A stretch of 64,000 nt of DNA from Emcibacteraceae bacterium (lineage in GTDB: Bacteria; Pseudomonadota; Alphaproteobacteria; Sphingomonadales; Emcibacteraceae). Below, piece after piece: positions 8,682 to 18,509 of the stretch; within the stretch, counting starts at the first letter, position 1; each line of letters begins with the position of its first letter. The notes beneath the pieces are model-generated. The model worked only from the letters and a program-made list of their open reading frames with translations. It did no database searches and was not told where the DNA came from. The stretch is from positions 128,501 through 192,500 of the forward strand of contig JAWKXO010000002.1 in NCBI GenBank assembly GCA_041396985.1. The letters run 5' to 3'. The position numbers were made by a program, and so were the translations under genes.

Positions 8682-9293
8682 ATGAGAGACATTGATCCCG
8701 AAGACGAAAATTTCACTGATTTTGATGAAATTGACGTAAATGAAGAATATCCGACACTTATGCAGGTTGCCCGCTTTGCAGACCTTGTACAGAAAACACC
8801 CTGGTTTCATCATTTGGGGAAACCCTTGACTGACCGTACCTTAAAAATTTCCCGTGACTATCTTGAAGCTCTCGGATTTCCGGAAAGCTATCCTGCAGAA
8901 GTTCCGGACTGGCAGGAAGCCATTTCCTGTCTGGAAACATATGACTGGAACAGCCCAGCGTGGGAAGCAGAAGAGCAACTGGCTGCTTCCTTAATTTCAG
9001 ACACGCTGGAATTCATTGAGGAAGACGTTCTGGAAGTCGCCCTGACAAATGTGACGGTCAAGGCCGCTGAATTTATCAATAACGCCGTTGAGACCGCCTC
9101 AATTCTTTGGGGCGTTGACGATGAAGAACAAATCGCCGCCGCCGTGGGGCAGGCCGTGCAAAGCTGTTATCACGCCGCACTGGTCATTGCTGCAGGTGAA
9201 GAAGAAACCCACCCATTCGCACTGAAATTCAGGCTTTATGAAAGTGGCCACTGGCCGCTGGGTATTGCCGGGAATACTTTTAATATATTTTAG
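8682..9293 (+). CDS. Conserved-looking hypothetical acidic protein
   Basis: I do not recognise this 203-residue protein. It is very acidic (it begins MRDIDPEDENFTDFDEIDVNEEY), has no signal peptide or membrane segment, and is predicted largely helical, with two Ala-rich helices around residues 115-170. A good ribosome site (GAGGAAATAAG) precedes the ATG. It is followed 14 bases later by xthA, and codon usage matches its neighbours, so it is a real gene. Nothing in it suggests catalysis; a role as an adaptor or binding protein would be a guess. Confidence 0.75.
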   Translation: MRDIDPEDENFTDFDEIDVNEEYPTLMQVARFADLVQKTPWFHHLGKPLTDRTLKISRDYLEALGFPESYPAEVPDWQEAISCLETYDWNSPAWEAEEQLAASLISDTLEFIEEDVLEVALTNVTVKAAEFINNAVETASILWGVDDEEQIAAAVGQAVQSCYHAALVIAAGEEETHPFALKFRLYESGHWPLGIAGNTFNIF

Positions 9294-9307
9294 AAAAGAG
9301 GAGTAGT

Positions 9308-10105
9308 ATGTCAAAAATCCGTCTTATCACGTGGAATATTAACAGCGTACGCGCAAGGCTTGATATTGTTGATCGATTGCTGGCGGAATATAATCCGGAT
9401 ATCCTCTGCCTGCAGGAAACAAAGGTGCAAAACCAGATGTTCCCCAAGGACGTTTTCAACAAATACGGATTAATCCACCATGCTCTGGCCGGACAGAAAA
9501 GCTATCACGGAGTAGCCACCTTAAGCCGATTACCAATCGCATCCATCAATATAATAGACTGGTGCGGTAAGGGGGACGCGCGACATGTTGAAACGGCTCT
9601 GGACAATGGCATTAAGCTTCATAATTTTTATGTACCGGCAGGCGGTGATGAGCCGGACATAGCCCTGAATGATAAATTTGCTCATAAATTGGACTTTCTT
9701 GCTGAAATGACAGACTGGTCCCATACTCTGCCACAGGATGACCATCATATTCTTGTCGGTGATTTGAATATCGCCCCGCTGGAAAGTGACGTTTGGTCCC
9801 ATAAGCAACTGATCAATGTGGTTAGCCACACCCCTGCTGAATGTGAGGCCTTAAATGCGGTACAGGAAGCCCATAACTGGTTTGACGTTATGCGACATTT
9901 CGTTCCGGACCCGGAACGATTATACAGCTGGTGGTCTTATCGTGCCCGCGATTGGCGAACCTCTGACAAAGGGCGGAGACTGGATCATATTTGGTGCAGC
10001 CAGCCTTTAAAGGGAAAAATGAAATCCATGAAAGTGCTTGAAGATGCTCGTGGCTGGGAAAAGCCATCGGATCATGCCCCAGTGATGGTTGATATTGAGC
10101 TTTAA
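9308..10105 (+). CDS. xthA: Exodeoxyribonuclease III
   Basis: The 265-residue protein shows all the ExoIII/APE1 motifs: ITWNINSVRAR at the N-terminus, CLQETKVQ with the metal-binding Glu, NFYVPAGG, the GDLNIAPLESDVW strand with Asp and Asn, RRLDHIWCS, and SDHAPVMVDIEL at the end with the catalytic His. It cleaves abasic sites and has 3'-5' exonuclease and 3'-phosphatase activity in base excision repair. AGAGGAG lies just upstream of the ATG. The order ftsK - lolA - xthA is often kept in Alphaproteobacteria. Its stop is one base from the stop of the convergent SDR gene. Confidence 0.95.
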   Translation: MSKIRLITWNINSVRARLDIVDRLLAEYNPDILCLQETKVQNQMFPKDVFNKYGLIHHALAGQKSYHGVATLSRLPIASINIIDWCGKGDARHVETALDNGIKLHNFYVPAGGDEPDIALNDKFAHKLDFLAEMTDWSHTLPQDDHHILVGDLNIAPLESDVWSHKQLINVVSHTPAECEALNAVQEAHNWFDVMRHFVPDPERLYSWWSYRARDWRTSDKGRRLDHIWCSQPLKGKMKSMKVLEDARGWEKPSDHAPVMVDIEL

Positions 10106-10106
10106 A

Positions 10107-10874
10107 TTATTTGTTCTTTTTCAATATACCGCTTGCCACATCAACAACATCTTTGGTGAAATTCATCATTTTCTGACCACCGTCAACAGGTAAAACGGCA
10201 CCGTTAATGGACTGCGTATTGATCAAATGGCAAACTGAGGCCGCAACATCATCAACATTAATGGGCGCTCCTATAAAATTTAAATGACTGGCAAGCTCAA
10301 AATTTTCTTTGCTTTGAGTCTCACTGATCAGGGTTAACCCTGGTGCAACGCCGTTAACACGCACTTTCGGGCTAAAAGCCTGCGCCATCATTTCGGTCGC
10401 CCCATAAAGGCCGAATTTGCTTAAGCTGTAACTGAAGAAATCTGCATTTAAAGCAAAGACCTTACTATCCAGGATATTTACGACACTTCCCCGCTCATTA
10501 TCAGCAAGACTATTATATAGCCCGCGGGCCAACTGCATAGGGCCACGCAAATTTATATTCATATGATCTGAGAAACTTTTTTCGTTAAAATCAGTGGCTT
10601 CATCACGACTAAAAAGTGAAGCATTATTGACAATATGCCGTAACGATTTGCCCGATTCCACAATGTTGGTCATCATAGATTCAACAGCATCATAATCACC
10701 AAGATCGCATTGCACAATTTCACCGCCCGCTTCAAGTTCCGAAAGCAGGACTTTCGCATCATCAATGCTTTTATGGTGGTGAATGAAAATATAATAGCCA
10801 AGACGGCTTAAATATTCGGCAATTGATTTGCCGATCCGTTTGTTCGCCGCTGTTACCAGTACGCTTTCAGTCAC
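10107..10874 (-). CDS. SDR oxidoreductase, FolM/pteridine-reductase-like
   Basis: A 255-residue short-chain dehydrogenase with an atypical cofactor motif TAANKRIGKSIAEYL in place of TGxxxGIG, the NNASLF motif near residue 85, catalytic YSLSK, and VNGVAPGLT. The N-terminal TAANKRIG form and the overall length are characteristic of the FolM/PTR1 branch (dihydromonapterin or pteridine reductases), which use NADPH. It lies 8 bases downstream of a 6-pyruvoyl-tetrahydropterin-synthase family gene in the same direction, which supports a pterin substrate. The assignment to pterins is inference from motif and neighbour. Confidence 0.75.
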   Translation of the reverse strand: MTESVLVTAANKRIGKSIAEYLSRLGYYIFIHHHKSIDDAKVLLSELEAGGEIVQCDLGDYDAVESMMTNIVESGKSLRHIVNNASLFSRDEATDFNEKSFSDHMNINLRGPMQLARGLYNSLADNERGSVVNILDSKVFALNADFFSYSLSKFGLYGATEMMAQAFSPKVRVNGVAPGLTLISETQSKENFELASHLNFIGAPINVDDVAASVCHLINTQSINGAVLPVDGGQKMMNFTKDVVDVASGILKKNK

Positions 10875-10882
10875 ATAGTTTC

Positions 10883-11419
10883 CTATAGATCATTAATGGT
10901 CATGTCCGGTCGCTTCCACCATGGAATATCGGGACCACCGTAATGTTCCGTTGATATGGCTTCATCCGGATCGCCGGTAAAAATAACTGTGTTGGTAGGC
11001 GTTTCTTCAATTTCCACACGATTACAGCGCATGTCAATACCGTCATTTTTAAGAAAGGCATTGATTTTAGCATAAAAACAGGCCGCGAGTATTTCCGTCG
11101 TCGGATCCCCAGGCGTTATTAAAAGATGCGGCAGGTTTTCAGGTTCCTTTTCCTTAAAATAATCTAGCAGGGGATCATGATTGCTCAGCTGCATACTATG
11201 ATCAACCGCATTATCGATCCAGTTATGCCAGGTGCTTTTTAACGTACTAAACCCGTTATTCATATTATGATTGCCATCAAGCGGCATATCCGAATTGCCA
11301 ACCAGATAAACTTTGACATATTCGTTATGGCCATGCGGCACAAAACACTTGCTGTTTTTCAGATTAAACAGCCTGTGGCTCATGCAATATCGTCGTGTAA
11401 AACAAATCTCAAACATCAT
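10883..11419 (-). CDS. 6-pyruvoyl-tetrahydropterin synthase / QueD family protein
   Basis: The 178-residue protein has the zinc histidines of this family: His15 in CMSHRLF and His29/His31 in C25-F-V-P-H-G-H, with Cys25 in the catalytic position. A late VEIEETPTNTV strand carries the substrate-binding Glu. Members act on 7,8-dihydroneopterin triphosphate to give 6-pyruvoyl- or 6-carboxytetrahydropterin. It is longer than typical QueD (about 120 residues) because of insertions between residues 45 and 90 and a C-terminal tail. It pairs with the SDR next door and with no queuosine gene, so a pterin product other than queuosine precursor is possible. Confidence 0.75.
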   Translation of the reverse strand: MMFEICFTRRYCMSHRLFNLKNSKCFVPHGHNEYVKVYLVGNSDMPLDGNHNMNNGFSTLKSTWHNWIDNAVDHSMQLSNHDPLLDYFKEKEPENLPHLLITPGDPTTEILAACFYAKINAFLKNDGIDMRCNRVEIEETPTNTVIFTGDPDEAISTEHYGGPDIPWWKRPDMTINDL

Positions 11420-11452
11420 GATGCGCTTGATATAGAAGGAAAGGCAAAGAGT

Positions 11453-12145
11453 CTAGCTATTTCCCATACTATAGCCACCATTTTCGGTGATAATAATTCT
11501 GGCGTCAGACGGGTTTTTTTCTATTTTTTGCCGAAGCCGGTATATATGCGTCTCTAATGTATGGGTGGTAACATTTGAATTATACCCCCAAACTTCATTC
11601 AGCATTTTTTCCCTCGAGATGGTCGCCCCATCAGCCCGTTTCAGGAATTTAAGGATAGCCGTTTCCTTTTCCGTTAGTCTGATTTTTTCTTCCGTATCCT
11701 TATCTGTCAGCGTTTTCTCCCCCGGCTTGAATATATAATGACCGATAGGATAGCTTGCATCCTCACTGATCAGATGCTGACGCAAGTGTGCCCGGATACG
11801 GGCAAGCAATACCCCGAATTTAAAGGGTTTTGTCACATAATCATTCGCACCGGCATCAAGACCAAGTATGGTATCAGCTTCCGATGCATTGGCTGTAAGC
11901 ATAATAATCGGTGTGCTGACGCCGCTTTTTCGCATCATGCGGCAAACTTCCCGGCCATCTATATCCGGCATGCCGACATCAAGAATGATTAGGTCAAAAT
12001 CTTTGGCCTTAACGGCATCAAGGCCGCATTTACCGTTATTGCACTGAACTGTTTTAAATTCTTCGTGAAACGACAACTGCATTGCCAGATTTTCGCGAAG
12101 ATCATCGTCATCATCAACAAGCAGAATGGTATAGGTATGGCTCAT
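11453..12145 (-). CDS. OmpR/PhoB-family response regulator, CenR-like
   Basis: The 230-residue protein has a receiver domain with the acidic triad (Asp11-15 cluster), phosphoacceptor Asp56 in LIILDVGMPD, Thr84 and Lys106 (YVTKPF). A winged-helix DNA-binding domain follows, with THTLETHIYRLRQKIE as recognition helix and ITENGGYSM at the wing. The linker and LETHIYRLRQKIE closely recall CenR, which controls envelope biogenesis and division in Alphaproteobacteria; that identity is probable, not proven. No histidine kinase is adjacent, as is usual for CenR. GAGAAAG sits just upstream of the ATG. Confidence 0.8.
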   Translation of the reverse strand: MSHTYTILLVDDDDDLRENLAMQLSFHEEFKTVQCNNGKCGLDAVKAKDFDLIILDVGMPDIDGREVCRMMRKSGVSTPIIMLTANASEADTILGLDAGANDYVTKPFKFGVLLARIRAHLRQHLISEDASYPIGHYIFKPGEKTLTDKDTEEKIRLTEKETAILKFLKRADGATISREKMLNEVWGYNSNVTTHTLETHIYRLRQKIEKNPSDARIIITENGGYSMGNS

Positions 12146-12231
12146 GCGTCTTTCTCTGTTAAAACACTTAACTTAATATTATATAAGTCGTATAACCAAT
12201 ATCAAAATAAATAAAGGCAATTGAAAGCACA

Positions 12232-13341
12232 GTGGATAACAATTCCGTGATCAATCAGAAACTTATATCCGTCGAGCGTGCCGCATCAGAACTGCGGCGG
12301 GGCGGAAGCGTCATTATCACGGACGGGTCGCTAGCCCATATGGTAACCTCCGCTGAACTGATCACTGATAACAGGCTTGATAAATTTATGACCCTGTCAA
12401 AGGATAAGCCACTTATCGGCCTAACCTATAATCGGGCCAATATCCTTAAAATTTCCCCACGGTCCGGTGATGTGGCCCTTGTGAAAATCAAGGATTATAT
12501 GGACAGCGGTGTTATTTCATCAATGGCTGATCCTGCGGATGATCTGCAGCATATTATGCAGGGACCATTTCAGGTATCCGATTCTAAACCCGTCAAAATT
12601 CATGATGCCGGAATTAAATTATGTAAAATTGCAAAATTGCTGCCGGCTGCTGTTTTTAGCGGACCAATTGAAAATTGGCACGCGCTGGCGGCGCAAAATA
12701 ATCTTCTATGCCTGGACGCAGGCGATATTCTCAATCACACCATCCGTGAAGCCTTGTCCCTGAATATCATTACGTCGGCAAAAGTTCCCCTTGCCGGCGC
12801 TGAAAATGCTACGATGGTGGCTTTTAGGCCCGATGACGGCGGCACCGAACATTTTGCTATTATCATTGGCGACCCAAAACGCGATCAGGCTGTGCTTACC
12901 CGAATTCATTCCGAATGTTTTACAGGAGACCTGCTTGGTTCCCTAAAATGTGACTGCGGTGAACAGATGCGCGGCGCCATAAAATATATGAGCGATGAGG
13001 GTGGAGGCATCCTTCTTTATCTTGCGCAGGAGGGACGCGGTATTGGCCTGATTAATAAACTGCGGGCCTACCACCTTCAGGATCAGGGATTTGATACTGT
13101 GGATGCCAATGAACGGCTTGGATTTTTAAGTGACGAACGAATTTTCGAGCCCGCCGCAGAAATGCTTAAAAAAATGGGCTATGGCAAAGTAAGGCTGCTG
13201 ACCAATAATCCTGATAAAGTTTCGGGACTTGAAGCCTGCGGTATTGAAGTTACGGAACGGGTACCCCACAAATTTCCGTCAAACACCCATAATGATCTTT
13301 ATCTTAAGACAAAAAAGAAACGATCCGGCCACCTGCTTTAA
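12232..13341 (+). CDS. ribA: GTP cyclohydrolase II with N-terminal extension
   Basis: Residues about 185-365 are a complete GTP cyclohydrolase II: the zinc cysteines Cys229, Cys240 and Cys242 in HSECFTGDLLGSLKCDCGEQ, then EGRGIGLINKLRAYHLQD, and RLLTNNPDKV. The enzyme opens GTP, the first step of riboflavin synthesis. The first ~180 residues form an extra domain seen in alphaproteobacterial RibA proteins. It lacks the clear RibB (DHBP synthase) catalytic motifs, so it is probably a degenerate or structural domain. The start is GTG. Its stop overlaps the convergent transporter gene by four bases. Pterin-type genes lie just across the divergent regulator. Confidence 0.9.
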   Translation: MDNNSVINQKLISVERAASELRRGGSVIITDGSLAHMVTSAELITDNRLDKFMTLSKDKPLIGLTYNRANILKISPRSGDVALVKIKDYMDSGVISSMADPADDLQHIMQGPFQVSDSKPVKIHDAGIKLCKIAKLLPAAVFSGPIENWHALAAQNNLLCLDAGDILNHTIREALSLNIITSAKVPLAGAENATMVAFRPDDGGTEHFAIIIGDPKRDQAVLTRIHSECFTGDLLGSLKCDCGEQMRGAIKYMSDEGGGILLYLAQEGRGIGLINKLRAYHLQDQGFDTVDANERLGFLSDERIFEPAAEMLKKMGYGKVRLLTNNPDKVSGLEACGIEVTERVPHKFPSNTHNDLYLKTKKKRSGHLL

Positions 13342-14200
13342 CCTATACCAATCAGGATAAAACCTGCTGCGGATAGTAAAAAGCCTAACTTTTGATTGAA
13401 ATTAAGCCGTTCGCCAAAAAACAGATAAGACATCAGAAGCAAAAAGAACATGTCCAGAGAAAAAATGGTGACGACAATGCTGCCCGGCCCGCTTTCAAGT
13501 GCCTTTACATAGAAATAGAGCCCTGCATAGGATACTGTACCGGTAAACCCGCCAACAGCCATTACCTTTGCTTTAGAGACCTTTCCCGACCAAGGATTTT
13601 TATTCTTTCTAATTATCCCCATCATAAAGAACAGTACACAATAACCATAAGCAAGGGCCAGAATAACCGGACTTGACAGATCCATTTCATTGGCCACCTT
13701 AAGACCGCCATTTCGAAAGGCGATTAAGACCATGCAAACCAGCATGATCAAAAACCATGTCCGGTTTGCCGGTCTTCTGTTTTTCCCTAAATTGAGATTA
13801 ACCACCACCATCGCCGCCAGAAACGAACTTATCCCGAAAAATTCAAGAGGACCCAGAACTTCCCCGTAATAAAGAGCAGAAATCAGAATAACGATAACAA
13901 TGTTGGCTTTGGCAAATGCCGCAGAAAGCCCGGCAGGTCCGCGGCGAAGGCCGTGGGAAAAAGCAAAATTTCCCCCGGCGGAGCCAAGCCCGACTAGCAT
14001 GGCCATAATATGATAGGCAATGTTCTTTGCCTCTCCGAAGTCATCGTAACCTTCTATAAGGAAACAAAGTGTCCCAACCGTATAAAGCCCGGCAAATAAT
14101 AGACTTCGTCACCATTATTATGGGCATTCCATTTAAAAAGAAGCCCGCCGATCCCGAACATAAGGGCACCGAGCAGGGCTTCAATAATGTAAAATTCCAC
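13338..14200 (-). pseudogene. DMT/EamA-type transporter, frameshifted
   Basis: Two frames together give one EamA-family drug/metabolite transporter with about ten membrane helices. The N-terminal part starts at GTG 14200 (VEFYIIEALLGALMFG) and runs to about 14100; the rest, from SLLFAGLYTVG to ILIGIG, continues in another frame to 13338. The switch lies near 14098-14106, where one missing base (for example in GAAGTC) would restore the frame. A fragment of 222 residues could be translated from an internal ATG at 14006. It is last in the formaldehyde-formate operon, 5 bases after fdsA. Substrate unknown. It may be a sequencing error. Confidence 0.75.
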
Positions 14201-14205
14201 GTTGC

Positions 14206-17011
14206 CTATTCCGCAATATGACGGGTGGCGGCTGAGAATTCATCAAACTCTTCCTGCCAGTCCGATTTATGGTTACTTCTGTGAACTTGCACTGCCGTAA
14301 CCTTATATTCCGGGCAGGATGTCGCCCAGTCTGAATTGTCCGTGGTGACAATATTGGCGCCCGATTCCGGCATATGAAATGTGGTATAAACCACACCCGG
14401 CTGCATTCGGTCTGTGACCTTTGCTTCAAGCACCGTATTCCCCATGCGGCTTTCGATCATCACCATATCCCCATCAACAATTCCCCTAAGCTCCGCATCA
14501 TGCGGGTGGATATCAAGCGTATCCTTATCATGCCAGATATTGTTTTTGGTTCTGCGGGTTTGTGCCCCCACATTATACTGGCTTAAAATCCGCCCTGTGG
14601 TCAGGATCAGCGGGAACCGCCGGCTGGTTCGCTCAGTGGTCGGCACATATTCCGTGACGATAAAGTTGCCTTTACCGCGAACAAATTCACCTATGTGCAT
14701 GATTGGTGTCCCTTCAGGGGCCTTTTCATTGCAGGGCCACTGGATCGATCCTTTTTCATCAAGATAGTCAAAACTGACATTGGTAAAAGTCGGGGTCAGT
14801 CGCGCGATTTCATCCATAATTTCAGAGGACTGATTATAATGCATATCATACCCCATGGCCCGGCCAAGACGGCAGGCAATTTCCCATTCATCCATACCGT
14901 TAAGTGGTGCCATGACCGGTCGGACCCGGCTGATCCGACGCTCCGCATTAATAAAGGTTCCATCCTTTTCAAGGAAGGATGTACCGGGGAAGAACACATG
15001 GGCGAACCTTGCTGTTTCATTGAGGAATAAATCCTGAACAATCAGCAAATCAAGAGCGGATAGCGCCGCTTCCACATGGTGGGTATTAGGGTCAGACTGG
15101 GCAACATCCTCGCCCTGAATATACATGGCTTTATATTTACCCTCTACCGCCGCATCAAACATATTAGGAATGCGGTATCCGGGAACCGGGTCAAGCGCCA
15201 CGCCCCAGTCTTTCTCAAAAAGTTGTCCGGACAGCGTCGTCACTCACCGGGCGATAGCCGGGAAGCTCATGTGGAAATGAGCCCATATCACAGGAACCCT
15301 GTACATTATTTTGGCCGCGCAACGGATTAATGCCAACGCCGCTGGCGCCAATATTTCCGGTCGCCATTGCCAGATTGGCCATACCGATCACCATGGTGGA
15401 CCCCTGCGAATGTTCGGTTACACCAAGCCCATAATAAATCGCCGCTCTGCCGCCCGTGGCATAAAGTCGTGCCGCCGCGCGGATATCTTCTGCTGGAACT
15501 CCTGTATATTTTTCAACGGCTTCCGGGCTGTTGACCTGATCAATGATAAAGTTGTGCCAATCTTCAAAGGCCTGCCTGTCACAGCGCGCATCAATATAAT
15601 CCTGATCCATCAGTCCTTCAGTCATCACCACATGGGCGAGTGCGTTGATCATTGCAACATTGGTGCCGGGAAGTAGCGGCAAGTGATAATCCGCTTTTAC
15701 GTGGGGTGATTTGACTAGACCGGTTTTACGCGGGTCAATGACAATCAGTTTCGCCCCCTGACGAAGTCGTCTTTTCATCTGACTGGCAAAAACCGGATGG
15801 GCGTCGGTTGGATTTGCACCGATCACCATAATCACATCGGCATCCATCACACTGTCGAAGGTTTGGGTACCCGCTGACGTGCCTAATGTTACCTTTAGAC
15901 CATATCCTGTTGGAGAATGGCAAACACGCGCACAGGTATCCACATTGTTATTCTGGAACGCCGCGCGGATCAGCTTTTGCACGACATAAACTTCCTCATT
16001 GGTGCAGCGCGATGATGTAATGCCGCCAATTGATTTCCGGCCATGTTGCTTTTGAATATCCATAAGCCGCGTTGCGGCATAGTCAATGGCTTCGTCCCAG
16101 CCAACTTTCTTCCAAGGGTCTGTAATGCTCTCACGGATCATCGGGCTCAAAATCCGGTCCTCATGAATAGCATAATCCCAGGAAAAGCGCCCTTTTACGC
16201 ATGAATGACCGTGATTGGCCTGACCGTCTTTCCACGGCATCATCCGGACAACTTTGTTATCTTTCAGTTCTGCCTTAAACCCGCAGCCAACACCGCAATA
16301 GGCACAGGTGGTGATCACACTTTGGTCCGGTTTTCCAATTTCGGCCGTCCGTTTTTCAAACAGGCTGTCCGTCGGGCATGCCTGCACGCAGGCACCGCAG
16401 GATACACAGTCGGATGCGAGAAAGGACTGATTGGTTCCAGCTGAAATTTTACTGTCAAATCCCCGGCCATCAATGGTAAGGGCAAATGTTCCCTGCACTT
16501 CCTCACAGGCCCGAACGCAGCGCGCGCATAAAATACACTTGGCCGGATCAAAACTGAAATATGGATTGCTGTCATCAATGATTGATTTCAGGTGATTATG
16601 GCCAGATTTGCCATAGCGGTTTTCCTTAAGCCCGACGAGCCTGGCCATATCATGCATCGGACTGTCTTCATCAGGATGGTCGGATAAATAAAGCTCCATA
16701 ATGCCCCTGCGGATTTTTGTCAGCCTGTCCGAAGTTGTCTTAACCGACATATCCTGCGCAACCGGCGTGGTGCAGGAGGCCGGTGTGCCGCGCATACCTT
16801 TAATTTCCACAAGGCACAAACGGCAGGAGCCATATTCTTTCATGCAGTCACTGGCACACAGACTGGGAATTTCACAGTCAATTTCACGGGCCGCCCGCAT
16901 GACGGATGTGCCCACTGGCACGGTTATTTTTTTGCCGTCAATGGATAATTCAACAGATTTTTCAGAAATCTTTTTCGGTGTCCCGTAATCTTTTTCAATA
17001 ATCAGGGTCAT
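14206..17011 (-). pseudogene. fdsA: Formate dehydrogenase alpha subunit FdsA, one-base frameshift
   Basis: The first 598 residues (17011 to 15215) carry a [2Fe-2S] domain (Cys46, 52, 56, 63, 66), two 4Fe-4S clusters (Cys159/162/165/169 and 202/205/208/212), a fourth cluster (Cys236/239/243/271) and the Mo ligand Cys364 in ARVCHSPTGYG. The frame then hits TGA. The molybdopterin-binding remainder (FEKDWGVALDP to the C-terminus at 14206) follows in another frame. A run of five A on the plus strand (15217-15221) should be four: removing one base joins VRTTF to EKDWG seamlessly. NAD-linked formate oxidation is the expected role. Either a homopolymer error or a recent knockout. Confidence 0.85.
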
Positions 17012-17012
17012 A

Positions 17013-18509
17013 TCATTTATCCTTAAAATCCTCCGGCCAGTATTTCATTGCTGACTTAACTGGAATGGGTGTCATTCCCCCCATAGCACATAAAGATGAA
17101 GTGTCCATTAATTCGCAAAGCTCTTCAACCAATTGATAATTACCCGCTTCAATCTGTTCCGCCCCTCGGGTAGAGCCAATCCTGCAGGGTGTGCATTTGC
17201 CGCAACTTTCAATCGTACAGAATTCAAAGGCGAATTTTGCCTGGGCTTTCATGTCCGCCGTTTCATCAAAGACAACTATTCCGCCATGTCCAAGCACAGC
17301 GCCCGCATCAGAAAATGCCTCATAATCAAGGGGCAAATTAAAGTTGTCTGGCGCCAGATACGCCCCAAGCGGACCGCCAACCTGAACCGCCTTAACCGGT
17401 TTCCCGCTATAGGTTCCACCGCCGAACTTATCAATCATATCACCAAGGGTTATGCCAAATGCTTTTTCCACAAGACCTCCTCGCCTGATATTGCCCGCAA
17501 GTTGAAACGCTATTGTACCACGGGAACGTCCAATTCCGAAATCTTTGTAATATTCGCCGCCACGGGCCAGAATAATCGCCACGCTGGCCAGTGAAATGAC
17601 ATTATTGATCACGGTCGGTTTGCCGAATAATCCTTCGTGAGCCGGCAAGGGGGGTTTGGCCCGTACCATACCGCGTTTTCCCTCAAGACTTTCGAGCATC
17701 GCCGTTTCTTCGCCGCAAACGTATGATCCCGCACCAATGCGCACTTCAATATCAAAAGCATTACCACTGCCTCTAATATCATCGCCTAAATATTTGTGCT
17801 CGTTTAGAATCCTGATTGCTTCATTCAGTATTTCTTTACAGAGCGGATATTCACTTCTTAAATAAATATATCCTTTGGTCGCCCCGACAGCTACCCCGGC
17901 AATGATCATGCCTTCCATCAGGCAAAATGGATCACTTTCCATCAAAATCCGGTCGGAAAATGTACCGCTGTCACCTTCATCGGCGTTGCAGCAGATATAT
18001 TTCTGGTCCGCTTCTGTCTCAAAAACTGTGTTCCATTTAATACCTGTTGGAAAGGCGGCACCACCCCGTCCACGCAGACCTGACGTCATGACGTCATCGA
18101 TAATTTCTTTTCCGGACAACTTTAATGCCCTTGAAAGTCCTTCAAATCCGCCATTTTTAATATAGTCGTCTATTGAAAGCGGGTCTATAAGTCCGCAGCG
18201 GACAAAGGTAAGCCGCTCCTGATTTTTTAAATATTCGATATCTTTTGTCAGCCCATGGCATAGCGCATGGTCGGCACCCTCAAGAAACCCGGCTTGATAC
18301 AGATTTTCAACGTCAGATACCGTCACCGGGCCATAGGCCACCCGCCCTTTATCCGTTTCCACCTCGACCAACGGCTCAAGATAAGTCATGCCCCAAGTGC
18401 CGTTTCTGATCACATTGACCTCTGCCGGCAGGGCAGCAATGGCTTTTGCAACATCATCTGCCCCCATAGAAAGGGATGCCGTATCACGCGGAACATATAT
18501 GTTTATCAT
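17013..18509 (-). CDS. fdsB: NAD-dependent formate dehydrogenase beta subunit (NuoF-like)
   Basis: The 498-residue protein begins with a thioredoxin-like ferredoxin fold (about 1-110). It continues with the NuoF core: GRGGAAFPTGIKW, CNADEGDSGTFSDR for FMN/NADH binding, GAGSYVCGEETAMLESLEG, and the cluster motif ESCGKCTPCRIGSTRG near residue 440. The fused N-terminal domain is typical of FdsB rather than NuoF itself. It takes electrons from FdsA through the 4Fe-4S cluster to FMN and NAD+. It overlaps fdsG by four bases and its stop is one base before fdsA, so the subunits are translationally coupled. Confidence 0.93.
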   Translation of the reverse strand: MINIYVPRDTASLSMGADDVAKAIAALPAEVNVIRNGTWGMTYLEPLVEVETDKGRVAYGPVTVSDVENLYQAGFLEGADHALCHGLTKDIEYLKNQERLTFVRCGLIDPLSIDDYIKNGGFEGLSRALKLSGKEIIDDVMTSGLRGRGGAAFPTGIKWNTVFETEADQKYICCNADEGDSGTFSDRILMESDPFCLMEGMIIAGVAVGATKGYIYLRSEYPLCKEILNEAIRILNEHKYLGDDIRGSGNAFDIEVRIGAGSYVCGEETAMLESLEGKRGMVRAKPPLPAHEGLFGKPTVINNVISLASVAIILARGGEYYKDFGIGRSRGTIAFQLAGNIRRGGLVEKAFGITLGDMIDKFGGGTYSGKPVKAVQVGGPLGAYLAPDNFNLPLDYEAFSDAGAVLGHGGIVVFDETADMKAQAKFAFEFCTIESCGKCTPCRIGSTRGAEQIEAGNYQLVEELCELMDTSSLCAMGGMTPIPVKSAMKYWPEDFKDK

